The position numbers and the translations under genes were made by a program. Source: Paludibacteraceae bacterium (lineage in GTDB: Bacteria > Bacteroidota > Bacteroidia > Bacteroidales > Paludibacteraceae). Taken from it: a DNA stretch of 64,000 nucleotides. Shown piece after piece: positions 16,918-24,593 of this stretch; the first letter of the stretch is position 1; each line of letters starts with the position of its first letter. The notes below the pieces were generated by a model. It searched no databases and was not told the DNA's origin. It saw nothing but the letters and a program-made list of their open reading frames with translations. The stretch lies in contig JAKSNS010000006.1 of the NCBI GenBank assembly GCA_024399545.1, positions 1-64,000 of the forward strand, in the 5' to 3' direction.

Positions 16918-17991
16918 ATGGAAAAGAACATAAAACATCACCGCAGAATGACCGCGCTGTCCGTTGTCGGACTTGCGGTAGGCTATGTTATGGTGATAGC
17001 GTTGAATAATATTTTCTACGAGCATACGATTTCATTGAGTTTTATGGTCTATTGCACGGCTGCAGGCGCGCCTTTCATTATCTTGGGTGGTCTGTTCGTC
17101 AAATGGATGGCAAGGTTTTTCAACCGTCTCAGGTGGACAAATAAGCATACTCGCACTACTTTCGCCATTGAGATGGCTATTTGTATCGTTATGGCGATAA
17201 CTCTAACGACCATAGGTTTTTTCTTTTTTGACCCTAATGACAATGACGGCTTGTCGGAACTTATTAAACGCCAGTATTACCTGATTACCCTTCCGCCTGT
17301 CTCCATAATAGGCATGCTGATGCTGTTTGTGGCTAAATATGATGACCAGGTTGACCTTGTTAAGGAGCAGGAAGAGCAGTTGGAGCAAGCGCAACTTAGG
17401 TTGACCCAAATGCGCTATCAACAACTTAAAGCGCAAATAAACCCCCATTTCCTCTTTAATTCGCTGAACATTCTCTCATCGCTTATAAATATAGACACAA
17501 AGAGGGCTGTAAAATATACGAAAGAGTTGGCGGCAATATACCGCTACCTACTTGCGCATGACGAGGATAACATTTCTACGTTGAAAGAAGAGTTGGAGTT
17601 TTGCCGCCAATACGCCAACATTCTTATGATTCGCTATAATCAAGGTTTGGTTGTTAAATTCCCTGACACAAAGGATGCTGACGTCAACCAAATGAAGGTA
17701 ATGCCTACCGCTATACAACTTTTAATAGAGAACGCCTGCAAGCACAGTATAGTTTCAGAAGAGAAACCTCTTGAGATAACGATTACAATACAAGATAATT
17801 ACGTTGTCGTTTCTAACAACGTAATTCCACGCATCCAACCTGCGGACTCTACGGGCATGGGGTTAAGAGGGCTTTCTGACAAGTACAACATAGTGGCGCA
17901 CAAGCAAGTGATTATCGAACAAGGTTCTGAAAGGTTTACCGTCAAAGTGCCACTCTTAACGCAAGACGAAACTAACGAGTTCCTATGGTGA
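16918..17991 (+). CDS. LytS-type sensor histidine kinase
   Basis: A 357-residue membrane kinase. Four hydrophobic segments occupy about 12-30, 38-62, 82-105 and 120-140, then a short coiled coil (QEEQLEQAQLRLTQMRYQQL). The His_kinase motif is KAQINPHFLFNSLN (171-184) with His177 as the phosphorylation site. The ATPase domain has QLLIENACKHS (N box) and a GMGLRGL G box. There is no extracytoplasmic sensor domain, so the signal is probably sensed in or near the membrane. I start at ATG 16918, two bases after rarA; the longer open frame is only a shadow. The partner response regulator follows 51 bases downstream. Confidence 0.9.
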   Translation: MEKNIKHHRRMTALSVVGLAVGYVMVIALNNIFYEHTISLSFMVYCTAAGAPFIILGGLFVKWMARFFNRLRWTNKHTRTTFAIEMAICIVMAITLTTIGFFFFDPNDNDGLSELIKRQYYLITLPPVSIIGMLMLFVAKYDDQVDLVKEQEEQLEQAQLRLTQMRYQQLKAQINPHFLFNSLNILSSLINIDTKRAVKYTKELAAIYRYLLAHDEDNISTLKEELEFCRQYANILMIRYNQGLVVKFPDTKDADVNQMKVMPTAIQLLIENACKHSIVSEEKPLEITITIQDNYVVVSNNVIPRIQPADSTGMGLRGLSDKYNIVAHKQVIIEQGSERFTVKVPLLTQDETNEFLW

Positions 17992-18042
17992 CACTCTACA
18001 ATCTCAAAAAATATATTACCAAAAGGAAATTATAATAACTGT

Positions 18043-18804
18043 ATGAAATATCTTATCATTGAAGACGAGCAATTGGCGGCAGTAGAGATGCAACGACTGC
18101 TGAAAGTTATTGAGCCAGCTGCTGAAATTGTCGGCATTCTGCCATCTGTCAAGAAAAGCGAGGAGTGGCTTAAAGGTAACCCACAGCCTAACCTGATTTT
18201 TATGGATATTCACCTACAAGACGGTTTGTGCTTTGAGATTTTCGACAAAATGGAAATCCGTGTACCTGTGATATTTACAACAGCGTATGACCAATACGCA
18301 CTAAAGGCGTTCCAGTCTAACGGCGTTGCGTATCTTCTCAAACCTATTGACGAAGATGAGTTGCGCGATGCTTTGAAGAGAATTTCATCTTTCTCCGAAG
18401 AGAAGCAAAAAGCGTCTGTCGAAGAGACCGCGAAGACACTTATGAATCGTACAGAAACTGATTATATGCAGCGTCTCTCATTAAAGACGGGTGATACTTA
18501 TATCTCTTTACCAATAGAAAACGTCGCTTATTTCTATTCTGAAGACCACTACACTTTCGTATGTTCTAAGGATAACAAACGCTATATAATAAATTCTTCG
18601 TTGGATGATCTTGATGGAAGGCTTGACCCTAATCGCTTTTTCCGTGCAGCGCGCAACTGCACTGTGTCTATAGAGGCTGTCGGCAAAGTTAGCAAGTTTT
18701 TCAACGGCAGGTTGAAGTTGCACACACTCCCAGACTTCAACAGCGACCTTTACGTGTCACGAAACAAGGTCAAGGAGTTTATAACATGGCTTGGTGACAA
18801 TTAA
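18043..18804 (+). CDS. LytTR-family response regulator
   Basis: A 253-residue two-domain regulator. The receiver domain (1-120) has the acidic pocket EDE (7-9), the phospho-acceptor Asp55 in LIFMDIHLQDG and the conserved Lys in LLKPID near 106. A linker leads to a LytTR DNA-binding domain (about 150-253) with the typical FYSEDHYTFV and FRAARNCTVS motifs. It is the cognate partner of the LytS-type kinase just upstream. LytTR regulators bind paired direct repeats with about a 12-base gap; I could not identify such sites here with confidence. Target genes cannot be named. Confidence 0.9.
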   Translation: MKYLIIEDEQLAAVEMQRLLKVIEPAAEIVGILPSVKKSEEWLKGNPQPNLIFMDIHLQDGLCFEIFDKMEIRVPVIFTTAYDQYALKAFQSNGVAYLLKPIDEDELRDALKRISSFSEEKQKASVEETAKTLMNRTETDYMQRLSLKTGDTYISLPIENVAYFYSEDHYTFVCSKDNKRYIINSSLDDLDGRLDPNRFFRAARNCTVSIEAVGKVSKFFNGRLKLHTLPDFNSDLYVSRNKVKEFITWLGDN

Positions 18805-18861
18805 TACACCGTGCTTTTCCGCTGTTTCAGTGTGCAAAAGCCACTATTCAGAGGATATCGC

Positions 18862-18892
18862 TTGTGTATGTCACGAAAATGCCGTACCTTTG
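18862..18892 (+). promoter_or_regulatory. Orphan promoter before a putative small RNA
   Basis: TTG (18862-18864), a 20-base spacer and TACCTTTG (18885-18892) match the consensus, yet no gene follows before the terminator at 18969-19004. Confidence 0.65.
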
Positions 18893-18897
18893 CATCG

Positions 18898-19005
18898 GTT
18901 TTCAAAAAGGACCATGATGCTGGGAAGCATCGGATAAATAGGTTTTAGGTAATAATTAGGAAAAGTGTCTCTGCCAGTTCATCCCTGAACTGGCAGAGTT
19001 TTTTA
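18898..19005 (+). ncRNA. Putative small RNA of about 105-110 nt
   Basis: Bounded by a consensus promoter (-7 box 18885-18892) and a strong intrinsic terminator (12-bp stem at 18969-18998 then six T). Between them lies a small stem GATGCT-GGGA-AGCATC (near 18917-18932) and an A/T-rich single-stranded stretch with AGGTTTTAGGTAATAATTAGG. The only frame is a seven-codon ATG frame (MMLGSIG), so a leader peptide is possible but unlikely. The region is flanked by the LytTR gene and a convergent NUDIX gene, so it is not a leader of either. Function unknown. Confidence 0.45.
18969..19004 (+). terminator. Intrinsic terminator of the putative small RNA
   Basis: CTCTGCCAGTTC (18969-18980) pairs perfectly with GAACTGGCAGAG (18987-18998) around a six-base loop, followed by TTTTTT. 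It may also terminate readthrough from the LytTR gene. Confidence 0.9.
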
Positions 19006-19070
19006 CTTACTCCGCAAATTAGTCACATAATAAACCCTAATAACGTACATAAACGTAGCCCATACATAAC

Positions 19071-19574
19071 TTAACGCTCAATAAACTTCTGGTACTCGCT
19101 CTCGAAATTAGGTGTGAAAAACTCCTTTCCTATCAACGACGCTATCTCTTGTTTTGTAAAAAACCTTCCACCGTCCAACTCTTCGGCATTAGTCCTAACC
19201 TCGCCGTCATATACAGCCTTGTGGATATAAACTAATTCCCGTTCTCGCTTGCTTTCAAATACGTATTTCCCAATAGGACACATTTCAACACCTTCAATTC
19301 CAAGTTCTTCGCTCACCTCACGTTTTAACGCCTCTTCTATCGTCTCTCCAAATCCCACATGTCCACCACAAGCCGTATCCCACTTGTTTGGCTGAATGTC
19401 TTTCCATTCTGGGCGATGTTGCAGAAAAAGTTCCCCTTTGCTGTTGAATAAGTGCAAGTGTACTACGGGATGAAGTTTCTTTGTACCGCTATGTGCCTCA
19501 CCACGTGTTATTTTACCTATAGTCACCCCATCCTCGTTTACCTCTGGGAAGAGTTCGTTTTGGTTGTCTTTCAT
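19071..19574 (-). CDS. NUDIX hydrolase
   Basis: A 167-residue enzyme with the complete Nudix box: GGHVGFGETIEEALKREVSE then ELG (about 90-113). The N-terminal part (VTIGKITRGEAHSGTKKLHPVVHLHLFNS) and HRPEWKDIQPNKWD resemble the isopentenyl-diphosphate isomerase/YfcD branch of the superfamily, in which the substrate is often a nucleoside or isoprenoid diphosphate. The true substrate cannot be told from sequence. It is transcribed alone from a promoter that overlaps the divergent promoter of the phosphorylase gene (-7 boxes 19604-19611 and 19625-19632). Confidence 0.85.
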   Translation of the reverse strand: MKDNQNELFPEVNEDGVTIGKITRGEAHSGTKKLHPVVHLHLFNSKGELFLQHRPEWKDIQPNKWDTACGGHVGFGETIEEALKREVSEELGIEGVEMCPIGKYVFESKRERELVYIHKAVYDGEVRTNAEELDGGRFFTKQEIASLIGKEFFTPNFESEYQKFIER

Positions 19575-19603
19575 ACTTTTGAAAATTATATGGATTTACA
19601 ATG

Positions 19604-19632
19604 CAAAGTTACGAAAAAAATCCGTATCTTTG
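19604..19632. promoter_or_regulatory. Divergent promoter pair
   Basis: CAAAGTTA (19604-19611; TAACTTTG on the minus strand) serves the NUDIX gene and TATCTTTG (19625-19632) serves the phosphorylase-mnmE unit. The two -7 boxes are 13 bases apart, so the polymerases must compete for the same DNA. Confidence 0.65.
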
Positions 19633-19662
19633 CACATTGTAAACGTAAAAACACAAGTCCCT

Positions 19663-20532
19663 ATGAAAAGAGTAATAGAACCATCAGAACTCATTATAAA
19701 TGAGGATGATACGATATTCCATCTGCACCTCAGACCAGAAATGCTTGCAGATACAGTCATTCTTGTCGGCGACCCTGAAAGGGTAAATATGTTCAAGGCT
19801 ATATTTGAAAACGTTGAGTTTGACGTACAAAGCCGTGAGTTTCATACCATGACTGGAATTTATAAAGGGAAACGTATCTCTGTTGTTTCTCATGGCATTG
19901 GCACAGACAATATTGACATTGTGTTGACGGAACTTGATGCGCTGAAGAACATTGACTTCGCCACACGTACTGTAAAAGATAATTTCACGCAACTTACGCT
20001 TGTCAGACTTGGCACATCAGGAGGTCTTCAGGAATACTGCCCTGTTGGTTCGTATGTATGTGCCACTCGTTCAATAGGTTTTGACGGGTTACTGAACTAT
20101 TACCAAGTGCCAGAAGGTGTATTTGACCTTGAGTTTGAACGTGCTTTCTGCGAGCATACACGCTGGAGTCACAGACTTGCGTCACCTTATGTCGTTTCGG
20201 CTGATGAAAGCCTTGTCGAGCGTTTGGCTTTTGATATGGTACAAGGCATTACAATCTCGGCACCAGGCTTTTACGGACCACAAGGGCGTTATGTCCGCAT
20301 ACCTCTTGCAGACCCAGAACTTAATTCTAAAATACAATCCTTCGAGTATAAAGGAATGAAAATAACAAATTTCGAGATGGAGAGTTCAGCTCTCGCTGGA
20401 CTTGCAAAATTATTAGGTCATAAAGCGGTGACAATCTGTGCAATAATAGCAGGAAGAGTAGCGAAGGATGCTAATACAAACTACAAAGGCAGCATTCAGA
20501 ATCTCATTTCTACCGTCCTTGAGCGTATATGA
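19663..20532 (+). CDS. Nucleoside (uridine-type) phosphorylase
   Basis: A 289-residue enzyme of the purine/uridine phosphorylase superfamily (NP-I). The phosphate-binding VGDPERV (about 35-41), GIGTDNIDI and RLGTSGGLQ match family motifs, and the purine/pyrimidine site is followed by ITNFEMESSALAGLA (the ribose-binding Glu/Met/Glu). The members cleave uridine or other nucleosides with phosphate to free base plus ribose-1-phosphate for salvage. I chose ATG 19663 (MKRVIEPSELI), 31 bases after the -7 box; an upstream extension lies across the promoter and is not used. It overlaps mnmE by four bases. Confidence 0.9.
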   Translation: MKRVIEPSELIINEDDTIFHLHLRPEMLADTVILVGDPERVNMFKAIFENVEFDVQSREFHTMTGIYKGKRISVVSHGIGTDNIDIVLTELDALKNIDFATRTVKDNFTQLTLVRLGTSGGLQEYCPVGSYVCATRSIGFDGLLNYYQVPEGVFDLEFERAFCEHTRWSHRLASPYVVSADESLVERLAFDMVQGITISAPGFYGPQGRYVRIPLADPELNSKIQSFEYKGMKITNFEMESSALAGLAKLLGHKAVTICAIIAGRVAKDANTNYKGSIQNLISTVLERI

Positions 20533-21869
20533 TACAAACAGAGACCATAGCAGCAATATCAACAGCACCTGGTGTTGGCGGAATAGCCGTTATACGTGTC
20601 AGTGGACAGAAGGCGATTTCTATTTGCGACTCGCTTTTCATTCCTAACCATGAAGGGCGAAGACTTTCATTAATAAAGGCGCAACAGGCTGTATATGGCA
20701 CTTTTGCGAATATAGACCAAGTTGTTGCCACGTTATACAAATCGCCTTATTCTTTTACTGGTGAGGATGTTGTTGAAATATCTTGCCACGGTTCTCTCTA
20801 CATACAAAATGTAATCCTTCAGCGATTGATAGAGGCAGGTTGTAGATTGGCAGACCATGGTGAGTTCACTATGAGAGCCTTTTTGAATGGGCGCATAGAC
20901 CTTGCGGAAGCAGAGGCGGTAGCAGACCTTATTGGCGCAAAGTCTGCCGAGGCTCACCGTCTTGCCCTTAAGCAGATGCAAGGGGCATTATCTACGAGAC
21001 TTTGCGAATTAAGGGATAAACTATTGGAACTTACCTCATTGCTTGAACTTGAACTTGATTTTTCTGACCACGATGATGTTGAATTTGCAGACCGCACAAG
21101 GCTTACGCAACTAACTAAAGAAACTGAGCAGGAGATAAATCGCCTTATGCTCTCTTTTGACTCCGGTAATGCTATTAGGAACGGTATTACAATCGCTATT
21201 GTTGGTGCTCCTAATGCAGGAAAATCCACACTTCTTAATAGGCTTGTAGGTGACGACTGTGCAATTGTTAGCGACATTCCAGGTACTACCCGAGATACCA
21301 TTGAACGTTCAATAAATTACCGAGGCCTACTCTTTCGTTTTATTGATACGGCAGGCATTCACGATACTGAAGATACTATTGAAAGACTTGGCATTGAACG
21401 TTCATACAAGGCAATAAACAACGCACGCATCATTATTGCGTTATCTGAAAATGGTGATTTTTCAACTGTACATCTTGATGGTATTCCTAACATCTCAAAA
21501 ATCATTTTTTGTCACAGTAAATCAGATATTTGCACCAACTGCGAAGATATTGCCCAAACAAATGTATTAAAACTATCCGCACGCACGGGATACAATATTG
21601 ATAGCCTAATGCAGCGTCTGTACGATTTAGCAGAGATTGACCAAACAGAGGACGTTATCATAACAACGCAACGCCATTACGAAGCATTGCGACTTGCGCT
21701 TGAAGATATCAAAAAAGTAGGATATTCAATGTCACAAAACATACCGTCAGACCTTATCGCGGAAGACTTGCGCAGTTGTCTTAATCATCTTGGGGAGATT
21801 ACTGGAGGTACGATAACGGCAGACGAAACGTTACAGAATATATTCAGTCATTTTTGCATCGGCAAATAG
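20529..21869 (+). CDS. mnmE: tRNA uridine-5-carboxymethylaminomethyl GTPase MnmE
   Basis: A 446-residue tRNA-modifying GTPase that works with MnmG at U34 of several tRNAs. The N-terminal tetrahydrofolate-binding domain (1-118) has APGVGGIAVIRVSG and SYTFTGED-like PYSFTGEDVVEISCHG. The central helical domain encloses the G domain, which has GAPNAGKSTLLN (P-loop), GTTRDT, DTAG and an NKxD-like CHSKSD. The C-terminal CIGK fits the family's conserved last motif (C-[ILV]-GK). Its four-base overlap with the phosphorylase gene implies cotranscription. A terminator follows directly (21870-21900). Confidence 0.97.
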   Translation: MIQTETIAAISTAPGVGGIAVIRVSGQKAISICDSLFIPNHEGRRLSLIKAQQAVYGTFANIDQVVATLYKSPYSFTGEDVVEISCHGSLYIQNVILQRLIEAGCRLADHGEFTMRAFLNGRIDLAEAEAVADLIGAKSAEAHRLALKQMQGALSTRLCELRDKLLELTSLLELELDFSDHDDVEFADRTRLTQLTKETEQEINRLMLSFDSGNAIRNGITIAIVGAPNAGKSTLLNRLVGDDCAIVSDIPGTTRDTIERSINYRGLLFRFIDTAGIHDTEDTIERLGIERSYKAINNARIIIALSENGDFSTVHLDGIPNISKIIFCHSKSDICTNCEDIAQTNVLKLSARTGYNIDSLMQRLYDLAEIDQTEDVIITTQRHYEALRLALEDIKKVGYSMSQNIPSDLIAEDLRSCLNHLGEITGGTITADETLQNIFSHFCIGK

Positions 21870-21900
21870 AAAAAGCAACTCTTACAAAGAGTTGCTTTTT
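21870..21900. terminator. Bidirectional terminator between mnmE and the CrtI-like gene
   Basis: AAAAAGCAACTC (21870-21881) pairs perfectly with GAGTTGCTTTTT (21889-21900). The A and T runs on either side let it act in both directions, and the two genes converge on it. Confidence 0.85.
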
Positions 21901-21921
21901 CTTCTTACTATTTCTCAAAAG

Positions 21922-23427
21922 TTAGTTGACGAATTTTATTTTGTGGTCTTTGCAAAGGCGTTGCACTGCATATTTCCCAGAAATCAAGGCGTTAGGCAGC
22001 CCCCCAGGAGGGTTGATCCACTGACCCGCCAAATACAAGTTATCTATTCCCGAAACCCTTCCACGGTGTTTCAGAGGTTTTATGTTTTTTGTAGTGATAA
22101 ATGACATATAAGATCCTTTGTAAGCACCAGTCCATTTATGGAAAGAATATGGTGTCAGAACCTCAACCACCTCAAGTTGCCCTGCCAATTCGCTGAAATG
22201 TTTCTCAACATTCTGCCTTACGGCTTCTGCAACACGGTTTTTCTCTTCCTTGTATTCGTCACGGTTAGTCTTGTAGAGGTTTTCCCAAAAATCGAAGTCT
22301 GCCTCGTCTTGAAGCAACATAACCTGCATAACGCATTTGCCATCAGGTGCAAAGCTCTCCTCATACATATAATTCTTCAGCACAATCAGATGTGCGTTAC
22401 GATTGCACAATGTGAACGCATCTTCCTCGAATGCCACAGTGTCAGGCAGGTTTTCTGGTCGGCAGTTGCAACCAAAATATATGACCATGTGTGAACCTAT
22501 TGGGTAATGTTTTTTGTCTTCAAAACGCTTTGTGAAGTATTCATCTTTCACCGAACCACCTAACAGTTTTTCCAAAGTCACAGAAACGTCGGTTGCTGCT
22601 ATAACATAATCTGCATCTATCACGTCACCATTAGCCAACTTAACCCCAGTCGCTTTATGAACCGTTTTATCCACTACTATGTCTTCTACAGGAGAGTTCA
22701 ACAATGTCTTTCCGCCAAGTTCCTCAAAGCGTTTCTGCATTCTCAATGCCGTTGCCCTGCTGCCTCCTTTTGGAATGTCACCGTCGCTGCTAACAAAAGT
22801 GCCGTATGTGTAGAATAGCGCCTCGGCATAGAAATGTGCTGGCATTAATACATCCATTGCTCGTCTCAACAATGGACTTTTGAATTTTTCACGAAAGTCG
22901 TCAATTGAAATCTTCGAATATTTTTTTGTGACTTTCCCCACTCTGCGCATCTTGACTAGCAAGCGTAAATAGTCAAGGATAGAATACTGCTCGATAGGTA
23001 TTCCAAATATCTCAACATCCCTGTATCTGTCTATGGCATCTATAAACTCCTCTATAACCTCTTTGTCTTCAGGAGCTAAACTCAACATCTCATTTCTCAT
23101 CTTATTCAGGTCGCGCCACACATGATACTGTTTGCCGTCTTTGCTATCTATGCGTATCAAGCTCTCATTTTGGACCATTTCAACATCAGGTCCCAATGCG
23201 CCAACGCGTTTCCAAATTTTATAAAGGCATTTGTTGGGGTTTGAACCTGTCATCCAATGTATGCAGTTATCAATATGAAACCCTTTACGTTCCCAGCCTG
23301 TACACTGTCCCCCAACAATATGGTGTTTTTCTAACAAGGTGGTCTCAAACCCTGACAGTTGTCCATAGACACCTGCTGCCAGTCCGCTGATACCTCCACC
23401 GATAATGATTAGTCTTTTGCCTGACAT
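21922..23427 (-). CDS. FAD-dependent CrtI-family oxidoreductase
   Basis: A 501-residue flavoprotein of the phytoene desaturase / carotenoid isomerase superfamily. The N-terminal Rossmann motif IIIGGGISGLAAGVYGQLSG (about 6-25) is followed by LLEKHHIVGGQCTGWERKGF, a family-typical segment. The C-terminal FAD block GIDNLYLAGQWINPPGGLPNALISGK is complete. Many gut Bacteroidota carry such a protein without a carotenoid pathway; fatty-acid, retinoid-like or other isoprenoid substrates have been proposed for relatives, so I keep the call generic. It is a single-gene unit with a TAATTTTG-type -7 box at 23460-23467 and the shared terminator at 21870-21900. Confidence 0.85.
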   Translation of the reverse strand: MSGKRLIIIGGGISGLAAGVYGQLSGFETTLLEKHHIVGGQCTGWERKGFHIDNCIHWMTGSNPNKCLYKIWKRVGALGPDVEMVQNESLIRIDSKDGKQYHVWRDLNKMRNEMLSLAPEDKEVIEEFIDAIDRYRDVEIFGIPIEQYSILDYLRLLVKMRRVGKVTKKYSKISIDDFREKFKSPLLRRAMDVLMPAHFYAEALFYTYGTFVSSDGDIPKGGSRATALRMQKRFEELGGKTLLNSPVEDIVVDKTVHKATGVKLANGDVIDADYVIAATDVSVTLEKLLGGSVKDEYFTKRFEDKKHYPIGSHMVIYFGCNCRPENLPDTVAFEEDAFTLCNRNAHLIVLKNYMYEESFAPDGKCVMQVMLLQDEADFDFWENLYKTNRDEYKEEKNRVAEAVRQNVEKHFSELAGQLEVVEVLTPYSFHKWTGAYKGSYMSFITTKNIKPLKHRGRVSGIDNLYLAGQWINPPGGLPNALISGKYAVQRLCKDHKIKFVN

Positions 23428-23459
23428 AAAAGTAAAATAGGTAATAGGAAAATCGGCTG

Positions 23460-23467
23460 CAAAATTA
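23460..23467 (-). promoter_or_regulatory. -7 box for the CrtI-like gene
   Basis: CAAAATTA reads TAATTTTG on the minus strand, 33 bases before ATG 23427; a partial upstream element (CTTG) sits 20 bases further on. Confidence 0.5.
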
Positions 23468-23494
23468 CGAAAAAAAAATCATATCAGCAAGGGT

Positions 23495-24586
23495 TTATTC
23501 AAAAATTTCAGCAGAACCATAACAACGATGGTAATCTGTGTCGTAGATGACGCAGAATTGCCCAGGTGCCACTCCATGTATTGGTTGCTCTGACTCTATA
23601 CGCCATACAGTTTTTCCGTTGATTTTGCTATCTTCTCTTATCAGCCTTGCGTGGTAGTGGTCAGGTGTATGACGTATCTTGAACGAAATCTCTTCCGGCA
23701 ATTCCACACCTGGTGTCAGCAGGTGCATATCTGTAACATTAAATATGTTTTTATAAGCGTCTTGAGGGTCATAACCATTTGAAACGTAGAGAATGTTATT
23801 TGCCACGTCCTTACGTATAACGAACCATGGCCCACCACTGAATCCCAATCCTTTACGTTGTCCTATTGTATGAAACCACAACCCACGATGTTCACCTATC
23901 TTACGCCCTGTTTGCAAATCCACGACATCGCCTTTCTGCTCACCAAGAAACCTGCGTATATACTCGTTGTAATCTATTTTTCCAAGGAAACAAATCCCTT
24001 GCGAATCTTTTCTGTGTGCGTTTATAAGGTGTTCCCGTTCTGCTATGTGCCGCACCTCATCTTTGTTCATACGCCCAATTGGAAAAACGGCTTTACGCAG
24101 TTGCCAGTCATATAGTTGTGCAAGGAAATCAGTCTGGTCTTTCACAGGGTCAGGTGTCGTGCATAGCCATTTCCTCCCCTGCTCGTCAACCTCAGTGTCG
24201 GCATAATGTCCAGTAGCTATTATGTCATATTTGTTACCGCATTTCTCATCGAAAGCACCGAATTTGATAAGGCGGTTGCACATTACGTCAGGGTTTGGCG
24301 TGAATCCCGCACGAACTTTCTCCATTGTATAGCGTGTCACTTTCTCCCAGTATTCGCGGTGACAATCTACGACATCGAGTTTCAAACCGTATTTTCGTGC
24401 CACGGCAGAAGCCATCTCCATATCCTCCTCCGAAGTACAATCCCACTCTTTTTCCTCTTCTGGACCAATTTTTATATAGAAGCAATCTGGATGCAAACCC
24501 TGTTCTACCAACATATGGACAGCGACGGCGCTATCTACACCGCCGCTGAGTAGTAATGCTATACTTTTGCCTTTTATGTCTTCCAT
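23495..24586 (-). CDS. mnmA: tRNA-specific 2-thiouridylase MnmA
   Basis: A 363-residue enzyme that thiolates U34 of tRNA Lys, Glu and Gln. The PP-loop LSGGVDSA (13-20), the catalytic Cys103 in NPDVMCNRLIKFG and the persulfide-bearing Cys199 in SQGICFLG are all present, as is the C-terminal barrel with GLGFSGGPWFV and the motif APGQ. Bacteroidota often carry two MnmA paralogues; I cannot say whether a second exists outside this window. The start is eight bases from the end of the upstream outer-membrane protein gene, so they share a transcript. With mnmE at 20.5 kb it gives two U34-modification genes near each other, but they are not in one operon. Confidence 0.95.
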   Translation of the reverse strand: MEDIKGKSIALLLSGGVDSAVAVHMLVEQGLHPDCFYIKIGPEEEKEWDCTSEEDMEMASAVARKYGLKLDVVDCHREYWEKVTRYTMEKVRAGFTPNPDVMCNRLIKFGAFDEKCGNKYDIIATGHYADTEVDEQGRKWLCTTPDPVKDQTDFLAQLYDWQLRKAVFPIGRMNKDEVRHIAEREHLINAHRKDSQGICFLGKIDYNEYIRRFLGEQKGDVVDLQTGRKIGEHRGLWFHTIGQRKGLGFSGGPWFVIRKDVANNILYVSNGYDPQDAYKNIFNVTDMHLLTPGVELPEEISFKIRHTPDHYHARLIREDSKINGKTVWRIESEQPIHGVAPGQFCVIYDTDYHRCYGSAEIFE

Positions 24587-24593
24587 TAATTAT

